Source: JAVDCA01 sp035293985
Lineage (GTDB): Bacteria > Pseudomonadota > Alphaproteobacteria > Rhizobiales > Xanthobacteraceae
Length of the DNA: 64,000 nt
Direction: 5' to 3'
Assembly (NCBI GenBank): GCA_035293985.1
Contig: DATGLS010000037.1
Coordinates: forward strand, 356,962-420,961
Of this stretch, positions 6,737 through 14,755 are shown piece after piece; position 1 is the first letter of the stretch, and each line of letters opens with the position of its first letter. Made by a program: the position numbers and the translations under genes. Below the pieces are notes generated by a model. The model made no database searches, had not been told where the DNA came from, and was given only the letters and a program-made list of their open reading frames with translations.

Positions 6737-8528
6737 GTTTCGCCGCCCTCTTCTCTTTGCCTTCCGCCTTCGCCGGAATGATCGGCAGCATCACGTAGTT
6801 CGCATATTTGCCGCCGGAATGCAGGGTGGTGACCCCGGCGAAGATCTCCGGCGGCCGGTCGACCGGATCGTCGTGCAGGAACGGCCCGCAGCCTTTGAGC
6901 TCGTTCTTGAAATTCGACAGCCGCCCGCCGCTCGGGCCGCCGTATTCATAGTCCTTGCCGCGCACCGACAGCGCGACACGGTAGCCGGCCGGGACCACGA
7001 TCGACGTCGGCCACAGCTCGATGTCGAGCTCGACCACCTCGTTCTTCTTCAGCGGCTGCTTCTTGTCGTGGGTGTGATAGGGCCGATAGGGCAGGGTGAG
7101 CTTCTTGTCGAGCTTGCGGTGCGAGGCGCGCAGCCAGCCCTGCGCGACCGGCGTATGCGGATCGATCGCGCCCTGGAAGACCACTTCCTTCAGGTCGGGC
7201 GAGAAGACGCGCAGGACCAGAAAGAGGTCGGCGTCGCTGGTCGACGACGAGACGAACAGCTTCGCCGCGATCGGGCCGGTGATCTCGGTGGCCTCGGTGA
7301 GCGGCCCGGTCAGGAAGGTGAGGCCGTCTCCCATGGCATCGAAGCTGCGCGTGCGCTTGTTGGTCGCGCGCTCCTCCTTGAGCGAGCCCGACGTCATGTG
7401 CAGGTAGAGCTTGGTCCACTTCGTCCGCTTGATCGGCCACTCGTTCTCGGCGCGCTCGACGAATTTCTCGCCCGGATGGCGCACCTGCAGCAGCACCTTC
7501 GGCCGCTTGTCCCAGCCATTCTGCTTGCCGTGCAGGAAGTAATCGAAGAAGGCGAGCTGCTGCTTGCGGCCATAGTCGGTATAGAAGTGGGTCCAGTGCT
7601 CGATGCCGTGTGCCTCCAGCCACTTGTCCTTGGCGGCCGCACGCAGGAAACCCTCGAAGTTGCCGCGCGGGTGCAGGCCCTGGCCGCCCCAGTTGGCGGC
7701 CGAGAACAGCGGCGTCGTCACCTTCGACCATACCGGCGAGCGCGCCCGGTGATAGGCGTCATCGAGCGGATGCTTGCGGATCTCGTCGCCGAAGTCGGCT
7801 CGATTCTTCGCGAGCTCCTCCTCCGACAGGATCTCGGGCCCGCACACCAGCTCGCCATGCACCGGGCTGCGCTTGCCGCGCTCGCCGGCCCCGTATTGCA
7901 CGGTCTTGACCTGCATGTCGTACCAGTTGGTCCAGAAGGTCGACAGGATGCCGCCGTGGTGGGTCATGTCGCGGTACCAGTCGGCGGCGCCTTCCCAGAT
8001 GCACATGGCAGCGAGGTGCGGCGGCTGCGTCGCGGCGACGTGCCACTGGTTGATGCCGTAATACGATATGCCGTTGAGCCCGACCTTGCCGTTCGACCAT
8101 GGCTGCACGCCGGCCCATTCGATGCAGTCGTGGAAATCTTTGGTCTCGCGCGGGGAAAAGTGGTCGATGAATCCGGGCGAGCAGCCGCAGCCGCGCGAGT
8201 CGACGCGCACGCACGCATAGTCGTGCGGCACCCATTTCTCCGGATCGACCACCTCCCAGCTCTGGTAGAGGTTGCTCGACCCCGCCGTCACGTCGGGATG
8301 CTTTTCCGCCATGCGCTGCCACGCGCTCGGATAGCCCTCCTGGAACGCGAGCCCCTTGGCATAGGGCCCGTAGCTCAGGATCACCGGATAGCGGCCCTCG
8401 CGCACCGGGCGGAATACGTCGGCCTTGAGGACCAGGCCGTCGTCCATCGCGATCTCGACGTCCCAGTCGATGCGCATGCCGTCGCGCACTTCCGAACGCG
8501 GCTGATGCGTTTTCGGCCCGGTCGACAT
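6702..8528 (-). CDS. CocE/NonD family hydrolase
   Basis: 608-residue serine hydrolase of the X-Pro dipeptidyl-peptidase (S15)/cocaine-esterase type. It has an N-terminal alpha/beta-hydrolase core with the nucleophile in KVGLNGISYYG, the oxyanion-side Tyr in ILSYGPYAKG, a likely catalytic His in HGIEHWTHFY, and a C-terminal jelly-roll (PLTEATEITGPIAAKLFVSS onwards). ATG 8528 is chosen because a GGGAGG site lies just upstream. No signal peptide is evident, so it is probably a cytosolic esterase or amidase. Oddly, the last eleven codons (RRVDKAKRAHR) and the stop come from a family B palindrome. The substrate is unknown. Confidence 0.87.
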   Translation of the reverse strand: MSTGPKTHQPRSEVRDGMRIDWDVEIAMDDGLVLKADVFRPVREGRYPVILSYGPYAKGLAFQEGYPSAWQRMAEKHPDVTAGSSNLYQSWEVVDPEKWVPHDYACVRVDSRGCGCSPGFIDHFSPRETKDFHDCIEWAGVQPWSNGKVGLNGISYYGINQWHVAATQPPHLAAMCIWEGAADWYRDMTHHGGILSTFWTNWYDMQVKTVQYGAGERGKRSPVHGELVCGPEILSEEELAKNRADFGDEIRKHPLDDAYHRARSPVWSKVTTPLFSAANWGGQGLHPRGNFEGFLRAAAKDKWLEAHGIEHWTHFYTDYGRKQQLAFFDYFLHGKQNGWDKRPKVLLQVRHPGEKFVERAENEWPIKRTKWTKLYLHMTSGSLKEERATNKRTRSFDAMGDGLTFLTGPLTEATEITGPIAAKLFVSSSTSDADLFLVLRVFSPDLKEVVFQGAIDPHTPVAQGWLRASHRKLDKKLTLPYRPYHTHDKKQPLKKNEVVELDIELWPTSIVVPAGYRVALSVRGKDYEYGGPSGGRLSNFKNELKGCGPFLHDDPVDRPPEIFAGVTTLHSGGKYANYVMLPIIPAKAEGKEKRAAKRRVDKAKRAHR

Positions 8529-8583
8529 CCTGCGTACCTCCCTGGTTCCGCGGGCGACGACGCGGATGTAGTCAACGCTGCGC

Positions 8584-9498
8584 TTATCGTTTCTTGCGCG
8601 CCTTGCGGGCCCGCTGCACGCGCGCCTGCTTTTCCAGCACGGCGCAGACCGCGGCGGTGTCCTGCATGGCGTGGCCGGTCGCCATCGCCTTGGCATAGAC
8701 AGGTTCGGTGGCGCTGAACAGAGGCGTCGGCACGCGCAACTTTTTCGCGTACTGGCCGATCACGTCCATGTCCTTCTGCCAGACTTTGATCTTCATGGTG
8801 GCGGCGTCGTAGTCGTCCTTCACCATCATCGGCGCGCGCAGCTCGAACACCCGCGAGTTGCCGGCGCCGATCTTGATCAGGTCGAAGATCCGCTGCGGGT
8901 CGAGCCCGGCCTTCATGCCGAGTACCATCGCCTCGGCGGTCGCGACGTTGTGGATCGCGACCAGGAGGTTGGCGACGTACTTCATTTTGCTGCCGTTGCC
9001 GAAGTCGCCGAGGTCGTGCACGGCGCGGGCAAAGCCGAGGAAGAGCGGCTTGAGACGCGCGACCGCCTTCGGATCACCGCTCGCATAAACGACCAGGTCC
9101 TTGACCGCCGCCTGCGCGCCGGTGCCGCTGATAGGGCAGTCGAGCGGGACGTGACCCGCCTTCTTGAGGGCGCGCGCGGCGCGCTCCTTGTCGTCGAGCG
9201 TGAAGGTGCTCGCCTCGATCACCACTTTCGACGGCAGCTTGGCCGCGACGAGCTCAGCCACAACCGTGTCGAGCGCCTGCGGGCTCGGCAGGCTGGTGAT
9301 GATCACCGGCACGGATTTGGCGAGCGTCGCCACGTCGGGCGTGGTCTCCACCCCGACCTTGGCGAGAGCGCGACGACGCGCCGCATCGATGTCATGGCCG
9401 ACGACGCGCCAGCCGGACTCGACGAGGTTGCGCGCGAACGATCCGCCCATGATGCCGAGGCCGATGACCCCGACCGTGCCCTTCTTGCGTGCCGCCAT
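8584..9498 (-). CDS. NAD(P)-dependent oxidoreductase, 3-hydroxyisobutyrate dehydrogenase family
   Basis: 304-residue beta-hydroxyacid dehydrogenase. The N-terminal Rossmann motif is VGVIGLGIMGGSFARNLVESG, the substrate-binding region is PLDCPISGTGAQAA, and the catalytic Lys is in NGSKMKYVANLLVAIHN. The C-terminal helical domain is complete and ends in a basic tail (RVQRARKARKKR). The usual reaction is oxidation of a beta-hydroxyacid or reduction of a semialdehyde. It lies upstream of the CocE gene on the same strand and shares a short divergent region with a second member of the family at 9655. The two differ substantially, so they are not a recent duplication. Confidence 0.88.
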   Translation of the reverse strand: MAARKKGTVGVIGLGIMGGSFARNLVESGWRVVGHDIDAARRRALAKVGVETTPDVATLAKSVPVIITSLPSPQALDTVVAELVAAKLPSKVVIEASTFTLDDKERAARALKKAGHVPLDCPISGTGAQAAVKDLVVYASGDPKAVARLKPLFLGFARAVHDLGDFGNGSKMKYVANLLVAIHNVATAEAMVLGMKAGLDPQRIFDLIKIGAGNSRVFELRAPMMVKDDYDAATMKIKVWQKDMDVIGQYAKKLRVPTPLFSATEPVYAKAMATGHAMQDTAAVCAVLEKQARVQRARKARKKR

Positions 9499-9654
9499 TT
9501 GTATGCGTCCTTCGTCCGAATCTTTTTGCGAAAGTCGGCGACGCTACCACAGGAGGTGACGGGACAGGCAAGGTGGCATTCTCTCCGCTCGCATTTTCGC
9601 CTATCGTTGCGGCCGATCAATCGATCTGAAAATCGAATGACGGAGAGTGCGCGG

Positions 9655-10542
9655 ATGCGTATCGGGATCGCCGGCCTCGGCCGGATGGGCGCCGCCATGG
9701 CGGCGCGGCTGATCGAGGTCGGCCACGACGTGACGGTGTGGAATCGCTCGGCCGGCAAGATGAAGCCGCTGATCGATGCCGGCGCCAAGGCGGCCGCGAG
9801 CGCCGCGGCGCTCGCGAGCGCGGTCGAGACGGTCATCACGTGTCTCACCGACGCGGAGGCGATCGACAAGGTCTATGGCGGACCGGACGGGCTGCTCGCC
9901 GGCGATCTCACGGGCAAGCTCGTCATCGAGATGAGCACGGTGCGGCCGGGCGTCGAGGTCGCGCTGGCCGAGAAGGTGCGCGCCAAAGGCGCCGCCTTCG
10001 TCGAATGTCCGGTCGGCGGCTCGACCGGCCCGGCGCGCCAGGGCAAGCTGATCGGCCTGATGGGGGCCGAGCCCGCCGATGCGGCGCGCGCCAAGCCCGT
10101 TCTCGATCAGCTTTGCCGCCGGCTCGAGCATTGCGGCCCGGTCGGCGCCGGCGAGATCATGAAATTCACCGTCAACATGCCGCTGATGATCTATTGGCAG
10201 GCGCTCGGAGAAGCGCTGGCGCTGTGCCGCCCGCTCGGCCTCGAGCCGGAGCACGTGATGGACCTTCTGTCCGACACGTCGGGTGGACCGAATATCCTGA
10301 AAGTGCGCGGGCCGACCGTCGCCAAACAGATCAAGGGCATCGAGCCCACGACGGTCACGTTCGACGTCGACAGCGGGCTCAAGGACCTGCGCGCGATGCT
10401 CGCCGAGGGGCGCGCCCGCGGGGTCGAATTGCCCCTCGTCGAGAGGTCGGTCGCCTGTTACGAAGAGGCGTCCCGCCAGGGACTGGGCGCGGCCGAGGTG
10501 TCGGCCGTGTCGGCCTATTGGTCGGCGCGCAAAGGTCGCTGA
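9655..10542 (+). CDS. NAD(P)-dependent oxidoreductase, 3-hydroxyisobutyrate dehydrogenase family (second copy)
   Basis: 295-residue member of the same family as the divergent gene at 8584. Motifs are IGIAGLGRMGAAMAARLIEVG, VECPVGGSTGPARQGKL, and GAGEIMKFTVNMPLMIY, whose Lys is the catalytic residue. ATG 9655 is preferred because CGGAGAG lies seven bases upstream; ATG 9637 is in frame but overlaps that site. It begins a plus-strand run with the GST/maleylacetoacetate isomerase-like gene and a Gfo/Idh/MocA protein. A tartronate-semialdehyde or hydroxyisobutyrate-type reaction is likely; the substrate is unproven. Confidence 0.88.
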   Translation: MRIGIAGLGRMGAAMAARLIEVGHDVTVWNRSAGKMKPLIDAGAKAAASAAALASAVETVITCLTDAEAIDKVYGGPDGLLAGDLTGKLVIEMSTVRPGVEVALAEKVRAKGAAFVECPVGGSTGPARQGKLIGLMGAEPADAARAKPVLDQLCRRLEHCGPVGAGEIMKFTVNMPLMIYWQALGEALALCRPLGLEPEHVMDLLSDTSGGPNILKVRGPTVAKQIKGIEPTTVTFDVDSGLKDLRAMLAEGRARGVELPLVERSVACYEEASRQGLGAAEVSAVSAYWSARKGR

Positions 10543-10598
10543 CCCGCGCTGACCGTTCCGCGAATTCCTGCTCGGCGTCATTTGAGGGAGATTGGTCC

Positions 10599-11246
10599 AT
10601 GAAGCTCTATTCGTTCTGGCGTTCGCTCGCGACCTATCGGGTGCGCATCACCCTCAACCTCAAGGGCATCGTCCCCGACGAGATCATCGAGGTGAACTTG
10701 ATGAAGGGCGCGCAGCGCGAGGCGGAATTCCGCGCCGTCAACCCGATGATGGCGATCCCGGCCCTCGTCGACGGTCCAGGCCCCGTCATGGTCGAGTCGC
10801 TCGCGATCATCGAATATCTCGACGAGACCCATCCCAATCCGCCGCTGCTGCCCAAGGACGCGCGCGGCCGCGCCCGCGTGCGCGGCATCGCCCAGCTCAT
10901 CGCCGCCGACTCCCACCCACTGATCGTGCCGCGCGTGCGCGAATATCTCGAGCACGAGCTCAAGCTCGATCAGCAGGCCGTGATGGCGTGGTGCAAGCAC
11001 TGGCACGGCCGCGCGCTCACGGCGCTGGAGACCCACCTGCAGAGCAAGGAGACCGGCAAGTTCGCACATGGCGACCAGGTGACGATTGCCGACGTCTGTC
11101 TCGCGAGCCAGGTCGCGGGCGCCAAGTTCTTCAATGTCGATCTGGCCGCCTTCCCGACGGTCGCCCGCATCGCGGCGACCTGCAACGATATCGACGCATT
11201 CGCGCGCGCTCATCCGCTCAAGCAACCGGGCGCGCCGGCGGCGTAA
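10599..11246 (+). CDS. Glutathione S-transferase family, maleylacetoacetate isomerase-like
   Basis: 215-residue two-domain GST. The thioredoxin-like N-terminal domain begins KLYSFWRSLATYRVRITLNLKGI, close to the zeta-class SSxSxRVRI motif, although the first catalytic Ser pair reads S-L-A here. VESLAIIEYLDE is the glutathione-binding loop, and VTIADVCLASQV opens the C-terminal helical domain. Zeta GSTs convert maleylacetoacetate or maleylpyruvate to the fumaryl isomers in aromatic ring degradation, which suits an FAH-family enzyme elsewhere in the window (29968). The substituted motif leaves room for another glutathione-dependent reaction. Confidence 0.82.
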   Translation: MKLYSFWRSLATYRVRITLNLKGIVPDEIIEVNLMKGAQREAEFRAVNPMMAIPALVDGPGPVMVESLAIIEYLDETHPNPPLLPKDARGRARVRGIAQLIAADSHPLIVPRVREYLEHELKLDQQAVMAWCKHWHGRALTALETHLQSKETGKFAHGDQVTIADVCLASQVAGAKFFNVDLAAFPTVARIAATCNDIDAFARAHPLKQPGAPAA

Positions 11247-11264
11247 CGACTGCTCGTCTCCGCA

Positions 11265-12236
11265 ATGTTGAATGCAGCAATCGTCGGGCTCGGCTGGTGG
11301 GGTCAGCGCCTCGTCAAGTCGGCCCAGAGGTCGCGTCACATCAAGTTCGCGCGCGGCGTCACGCTCGAGCCGGAGCTCGCGCGTGAGCTCGCGGCCGAGC
11401 ACGGCATGGCCCTCGGCACCTCGATCGACGAGGTGCTGGCCGATCGCGCGATCGAGGCGGTGGTGCTGGCGACGCCCCATACGCGCCACCGCGCCCAGGT
11501 CGAGGCGGCGGCCGCCGCCGGCAAGCATATTTACTGCGAAAAGCCGTTCGCGCTCTGCAAAGGCGATGCGCAGGCGATGCTCGACGCCTGCGCGCGCGCC
11601 GGCATCACCATCGGGGTCGGGCATCACTTCCGCCTGATGCCGTCGATGAAGGCGCTGCATGCCGAGATCGCGACCGGCGCGTTCGGCACGATCATGCATG
11701 CGGAGGGCAACTACAGCCACGACTGGCTGGCGACGCTCCCGGCCGACAGCTGGCGCGCGGCGCCCGAGGAATCGCGCGCCGGCGGGATGACCGGCATGGG
11801 CATCCACGTGCTCGACTGCTTTCGCGACCTGGTCGGCCCGATGCGGCGGATCAGCGCAGTCTCGAAGCGCCGCGCGCTGCCTTACGCGTCCGGCGACACC
11901 ACCGCCGCGCTGGTCGAGTTCGCGAACGGCGCGACGGGCGCCCTCGCGACGACGCTCAAGACGCCCTTCATGTGGCGCATCGCCGTCTACGGCGAGAATG
12001 CCTGGGGCGAGAGCGTGAGCGAGACGCGGCTCGTCATCCGCCGCGCCGGCGGCGCGCCCGAGGTGCGGGACTTTCCCGCCGCCGATCACCTCGGCGAGAA
12101 CCTCGACGCCTTCGCGGCGGCGGCCATCGCCCACCGCCCGTTCGACATTGCGCCCGCCGGCATTTTGCAGACGGCGGCGGCGCTCGACGCGGTGTTTCGC
12201 TCGGTCGAGGCCGATGGGGCGTGGCAGATGGTGTAG
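11265..12236 (+). CDS. Gfo/Idh/MocA family oxidoreductase
   Basis: 323-residue NAD(P)-dependent dehydrogenase. The Rossmann start is NAAIVGLGWWGQRLVKSA, the catalytic Lys sits in the family motif IYCEKPFALC, and the second-domain motif is GVGHHFRLMPSMKAL. GGMTGMGIHVLDCFRDL supplies the usual Gly/His substrate loop. Family members act on sugars, inositols or cyclic polyols, and no sugar transporter is adjacent. It ends 3 bases from the converging LysR gene, so no terminator is visible between them. Confidence 0.88.
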   Translation: MLNAAIVGLGWWGQRLVKSAQRSRHIKFARGVTLEPELARELAAEHGMALGTSIDEVLADRAIEAVVLATPHTRHRAQVEAAAAAGKHIYCEKPFALCKGDAQAMLDACARAGITIGVGHHFRLMPSMKALHAEIATGAFGTIMHAEGNYSHDWLATLPADSWRAAPEESRAGGMTGMGIHVLDCFRDLVGPMRRISAVSKRRALPYASGDTTAALVEFANGATGALATTLKTPFMWRIAVYGENAWGESVSETRLVIRRAGGAPEVRDFPAADHLGENLDAFAAAAIAHRPFDIAPAGILQTAAALDAVFRSVEADGAWQMV

Positions 12237-12239
12237 CGG

Positions 12240-13226
12240 TCAGCGCGCCGCCGCCCGCCGCCCGCGGCTCCGCACCGCCGACGCGGCGCCGCGCGCCGCG
12301 ATCGCCAGCGCGTCGTCCCACACCGCATGGATATGCGCGACCTCCGCCTCGAAGCGCTCGAGGAAGAGCCGCGCCTGCGCGGTCAGCGTGCGCCGCGCCG
12401 GCTGGATCAGCACGAACTCGGCATGCATGGGCGGATCGGCGAGCGGGTTGACGACGATGTCGCCGCTCGTGATGTCGTTGACCGAGATCAGGCTCGGCAG
12501 CACCGTCACCCAGTCGGACAGCGCCACCAGCTCGAGGGTGCCGATCATCGCGTCCATCTCCAGCATGGCGTCGACCTCGACGCCGTGGGTCTGGAAATAG
12601 GTGTCGAGGTTGCGCCGCCGCACATTGTCGGGGCCGGGGACGATCACCTTGAACGGACGGAGATCTTTCAGCCGCACCGGCGCGAGCGGGCTGAGGGCGC
12701 GGCGCGGGCCCGACAGCAGCATCTCGCGGTCGCGCACGAACAGGCGCGATTTCAGCCCGATGCGCCCCTCGAACGCCGGCACCACCGCGAAGTCGAGCTC
12801 GTCGGCGAGCACCATCTCGGTCAGCAGGCCGCTGTAGCCCTCGACGATGTGCAGCCGCACGTCGGGGTGGCGGAGCACGAAATCGTCGAGGCTCGGCGCC
12901 AGCACGGCGCGGGTGAAGGTCGGCATCAGGCCGATGCGCAGCTCGCCCGAGACGAAGCTCGCGAGCGAGCGCGCCTCCTCGCCGGCGGTGTCGAGCATGC
13001 CTACCGCCTCGACGCAGCGCCGGTAGTAGCGCAGTCCTGCCGGGGTGGGCACGACCCCATTGGAGGTGCGCTCGAACAGCTTGACCTTGAGGGCACGCTC
13101 GACCGCGGCCACGTGCTGGGAGATGCCCGACTGGGTCGCGTTCTCACGCTCGGCCGCGCGGGTGAAGGAGCCTTCCTCGCACACCGCGATCACGGCGCGC
13201 ACTTGCCGCAGCGCTATCCCGGCCAT
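12240..13226 (-). CDS. LysR family transcriptional regulator
   Basis: 328-residue LTTR. The N-terminal winged helix-turn-helix is AVIAVCEEGSFTRAAERENATQSGISQHVAAVERAL (split across residues ~12-50), followed by a co-inducer-binding domain (GELRIGLMPTFTRAVLAPSL, LTEMVLADELDFAVVPAF). The tail is Arg/Ala-rich. It is divergent from the M24 gene at 13344 across a 117-base AT-richer gap, the normal arrangement for an LTTR and its target. It is therefore the probable regulator of the 13344-18088 run. The inducer is unknown. Confidence 0.9.
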   Translation of the reverse strand: MAGIALRQVRAVIAVCEEGSFTRAAERENATQSGISQHVAAVERALKVKLFERTSNGVVPTPAGLRYYRRCVEAVGMLDTAGEEARSLASFVSGELRIGLMPTFTRAVLAPSLDDFVLRHPDVRLHIVEGYSGLLTEMVLADELDFAVVPAFEGRIGLKSRLFVRDREMLLSGPRRALSPLAPVRLKDLRPFKVIVPGPDNVRRRNLDTYFQTHGVEVDAMLEMDAMIGTLELVALSDWVTVLPSLISVNDITSGDIVVNPLADPPMHAEFVLIQPARRTLTAQARLFLERFEAEVAHIHAVWDDALAIAARGAASAVRSRGRRAAAR

Positions 13227-13343
13227 TAGGAATCCTTATGCCGGCGGCCAGCATATATTAATTCGGCTACCGGCGCCAATCAGATTAAATTCTATGCAAA
13301 ACCCGAATCCGTGGGCCTCGGCCGCGGACCAAGGAGGAACGGC
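13227..13343. promoter_or_regulatory. Divergent LysR/M24 promoter region
   Basis: The gap is noticeably more AT-rich than its surroundings (around CATATATTAATT and AGATTAAATTCTATG) and separates a LysR gene from the run it probably controls. LTTR sites (T-N11-A dyads) normally sit here, but I cannot single one out with confidence. The M24 gene has a strong AAGGAGG site at 13331-13337. Confidence 0.45.
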
Positions 13344-14615
13344 ATGGGAACGGCAAATTTCGGCATCGCGGGTCTCGACTGGCAGCAGCGCGTCAACTGG
13401 GAGAGGCTGCGCGAATACCGCATCGAGCGCGCCCGGCAGATGATGAAGAAGCACGGCCTCGGCGCCATGCTGTGCATGTACGATGAGAATGTCCGCTACA
13501 TCACCGGCACGCTGACGCCGGGCTGGAATCGGCTCAAGCCCGGCCTGCGCTACGCCATGCTGTGCGGCGACGGGCGTCCGGTGCTGTTCGAGCAGGGCGA
13601 CATCGGCTTCCAGATCGAGCGCCACAGCCCGTGGATTCCGAAGGAGAACGTGCGCCATTCCTATGCCTGGATCAAAGGCGCGGCCGGCCCGGCCTCGCGC
13701 CAGCAGGTGCAGAAGTTCGTGCGGGCGGTGCAGCAGGCGATGCGCGACAACGGCGTCGCCGGGCAGAAGCTCGGCGTCGACTTCGTCGACATCAACATGA
13801 TCAACGTTTTCAAGGAGAACAACATCGAGTGGACCGACGGCATGACGCCGATGATGGAGGCGCGTGCGGTCAAGAGCCCGGACGAGCAGGAGTGCTTCCG
13901 CATCGTCGGCGCGATCGGCGACGCGACCCACTGGGAATGCATGAAATTCCTGCGCCCCGGCATCACCGAGAACCAGGTGACGGCGCACCTGATGGAGTAT
14001 CTCTACTCGATTCCCGGCATGGAGGACGTGGAGGACGTGATCGTGTCGTCCGGCCCCAACACCTGGCCGAACTGGCGCAACTTCTCCGACCGCATCATCC
14101 AGCCCGGCGACATCGTGTTCATGGATTTGGCCGCGCTCACCTGGAACGGCTACAAGTCCTGCTATTACCGCACCTACTGCGTCGGCAAGGAGCCGACCCA
14201 GGAGCAGAAGGAAACCTACGAGACCGCCCTCAAGTGGCTCTACGATTCGATCGGGGCCGTGCGGGTCGGCGCCACCACGCGCGACATCGCGATGAAGTGG
14301 CCCTCCGCGATGGAGACCTGGGGGTATGAGGATGAGGACCAGGCCGCCGCCAACCTGTGGGGCCACGGCCTCGGCCTCGCCCAGTATGACCCGCCGGTCA
14401 TCTCGCGCATCTGGTCGCTCGACCATCCGATCGAGATCCAGGAAGGCATGACCTTCGCGCTAGAGACCCAGCACGGCAAGAAATATCGCTATGGCGTGCG
14501 TATCGAGGAAATGCTGATCGTGAAGAAGAACGAGATCGAGATCGTCTCGAACTTCCCGGTCAAGCAGATCACCGTGGTCGATCCGATACCCGGGTATGGC
14601 GATCACGTGAAATAG
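13344..14615 (+). CDS. M24 (creatinase/aminopeptidase P-fold) family protein with an altered metal site
   Basis: 423-residue protein with a creatinase-like N-terminal domain and a C-terminal pita-bread fold. Metal-site elements present are Asp261 (VFMDL), the His in LWGHGLGLAQYDPP, and Glu residues in MTFALETQHG and VRIEEMLIV. The second metal-ligand Asp of the usual GYxSDxTRT motif is replaced: the protein reads GYKSCYYRTY, placing Cys273 there. A dinuclear aminopeptidase is therefore doubtful; creatinase-like hydrolysis or a DddP-type lyase role in the same fold is as likely. ATG 13344 follows AAGGAGG. It is the first gene of a plus-strand run divergent from a LysR gene. Confidence 0.85.
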   Translation: MGTANFGIAGLDWQQRVNWERLREYRIERARQMMKKHGLGAMLCMYDENVRYITGTLTPGWNRLKPGLRYAMLCGDGRPVLFEQGDIGFQIERHSPWIPKENVRHSYAWIKGAAGPASRQQVQKFVRAVQQAMRDNGVAGQKLGVDFVDINMINVFKENNIEWTDGMTPMMEARAVKSPDEQECFRIVGAIGDATHWECMKFLRPGITENQVTAHLMEYLYSIPGMEDVEDVIVSSGPNTWPNWRNFSDRIIQPGDIVFMDLAALTWNGYKSCYYRTYCVGKEPTQEQKETYETALKWLYDSIGAVRVGATTRDIAMKWPSAMETWGYEDEDQAAANLWGHGLGLAQYDPPVISRIWSLDHPIEIQEGMTFALETQHGKKYRYGVRIEEMLIVKKNEIEIVSNFPVKQITVVDPIPGYGDHVK

Positions 14616-14755
14616 GCTTACGGCGCAGGAACAAAAGCCGCTGTTCCGGATTGGCAGCGGAATGGTAGCGGGTGGGTGCGGGTGCATACCTAAGGTAATC
14701 TACAGCTTGTGATTGTATATCGCGTAAGGCTGGCTCCGACCCCCGACGAGAGCAA

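Noticed and set aside
6687..8717. A 676-codon plus-strand frame opposite the CocE gene
   Set aside because: Antisense to a well-supported hydrolase; the protein is compositionally biased and without recognisable domains.
14639..14661. A CCGCTG/CAGCGG hairpin after the M24 gene as a terminator
   Set aside because: Short stem, no T-run and the downstream dikinase is on the same strand; insufficient evidence.
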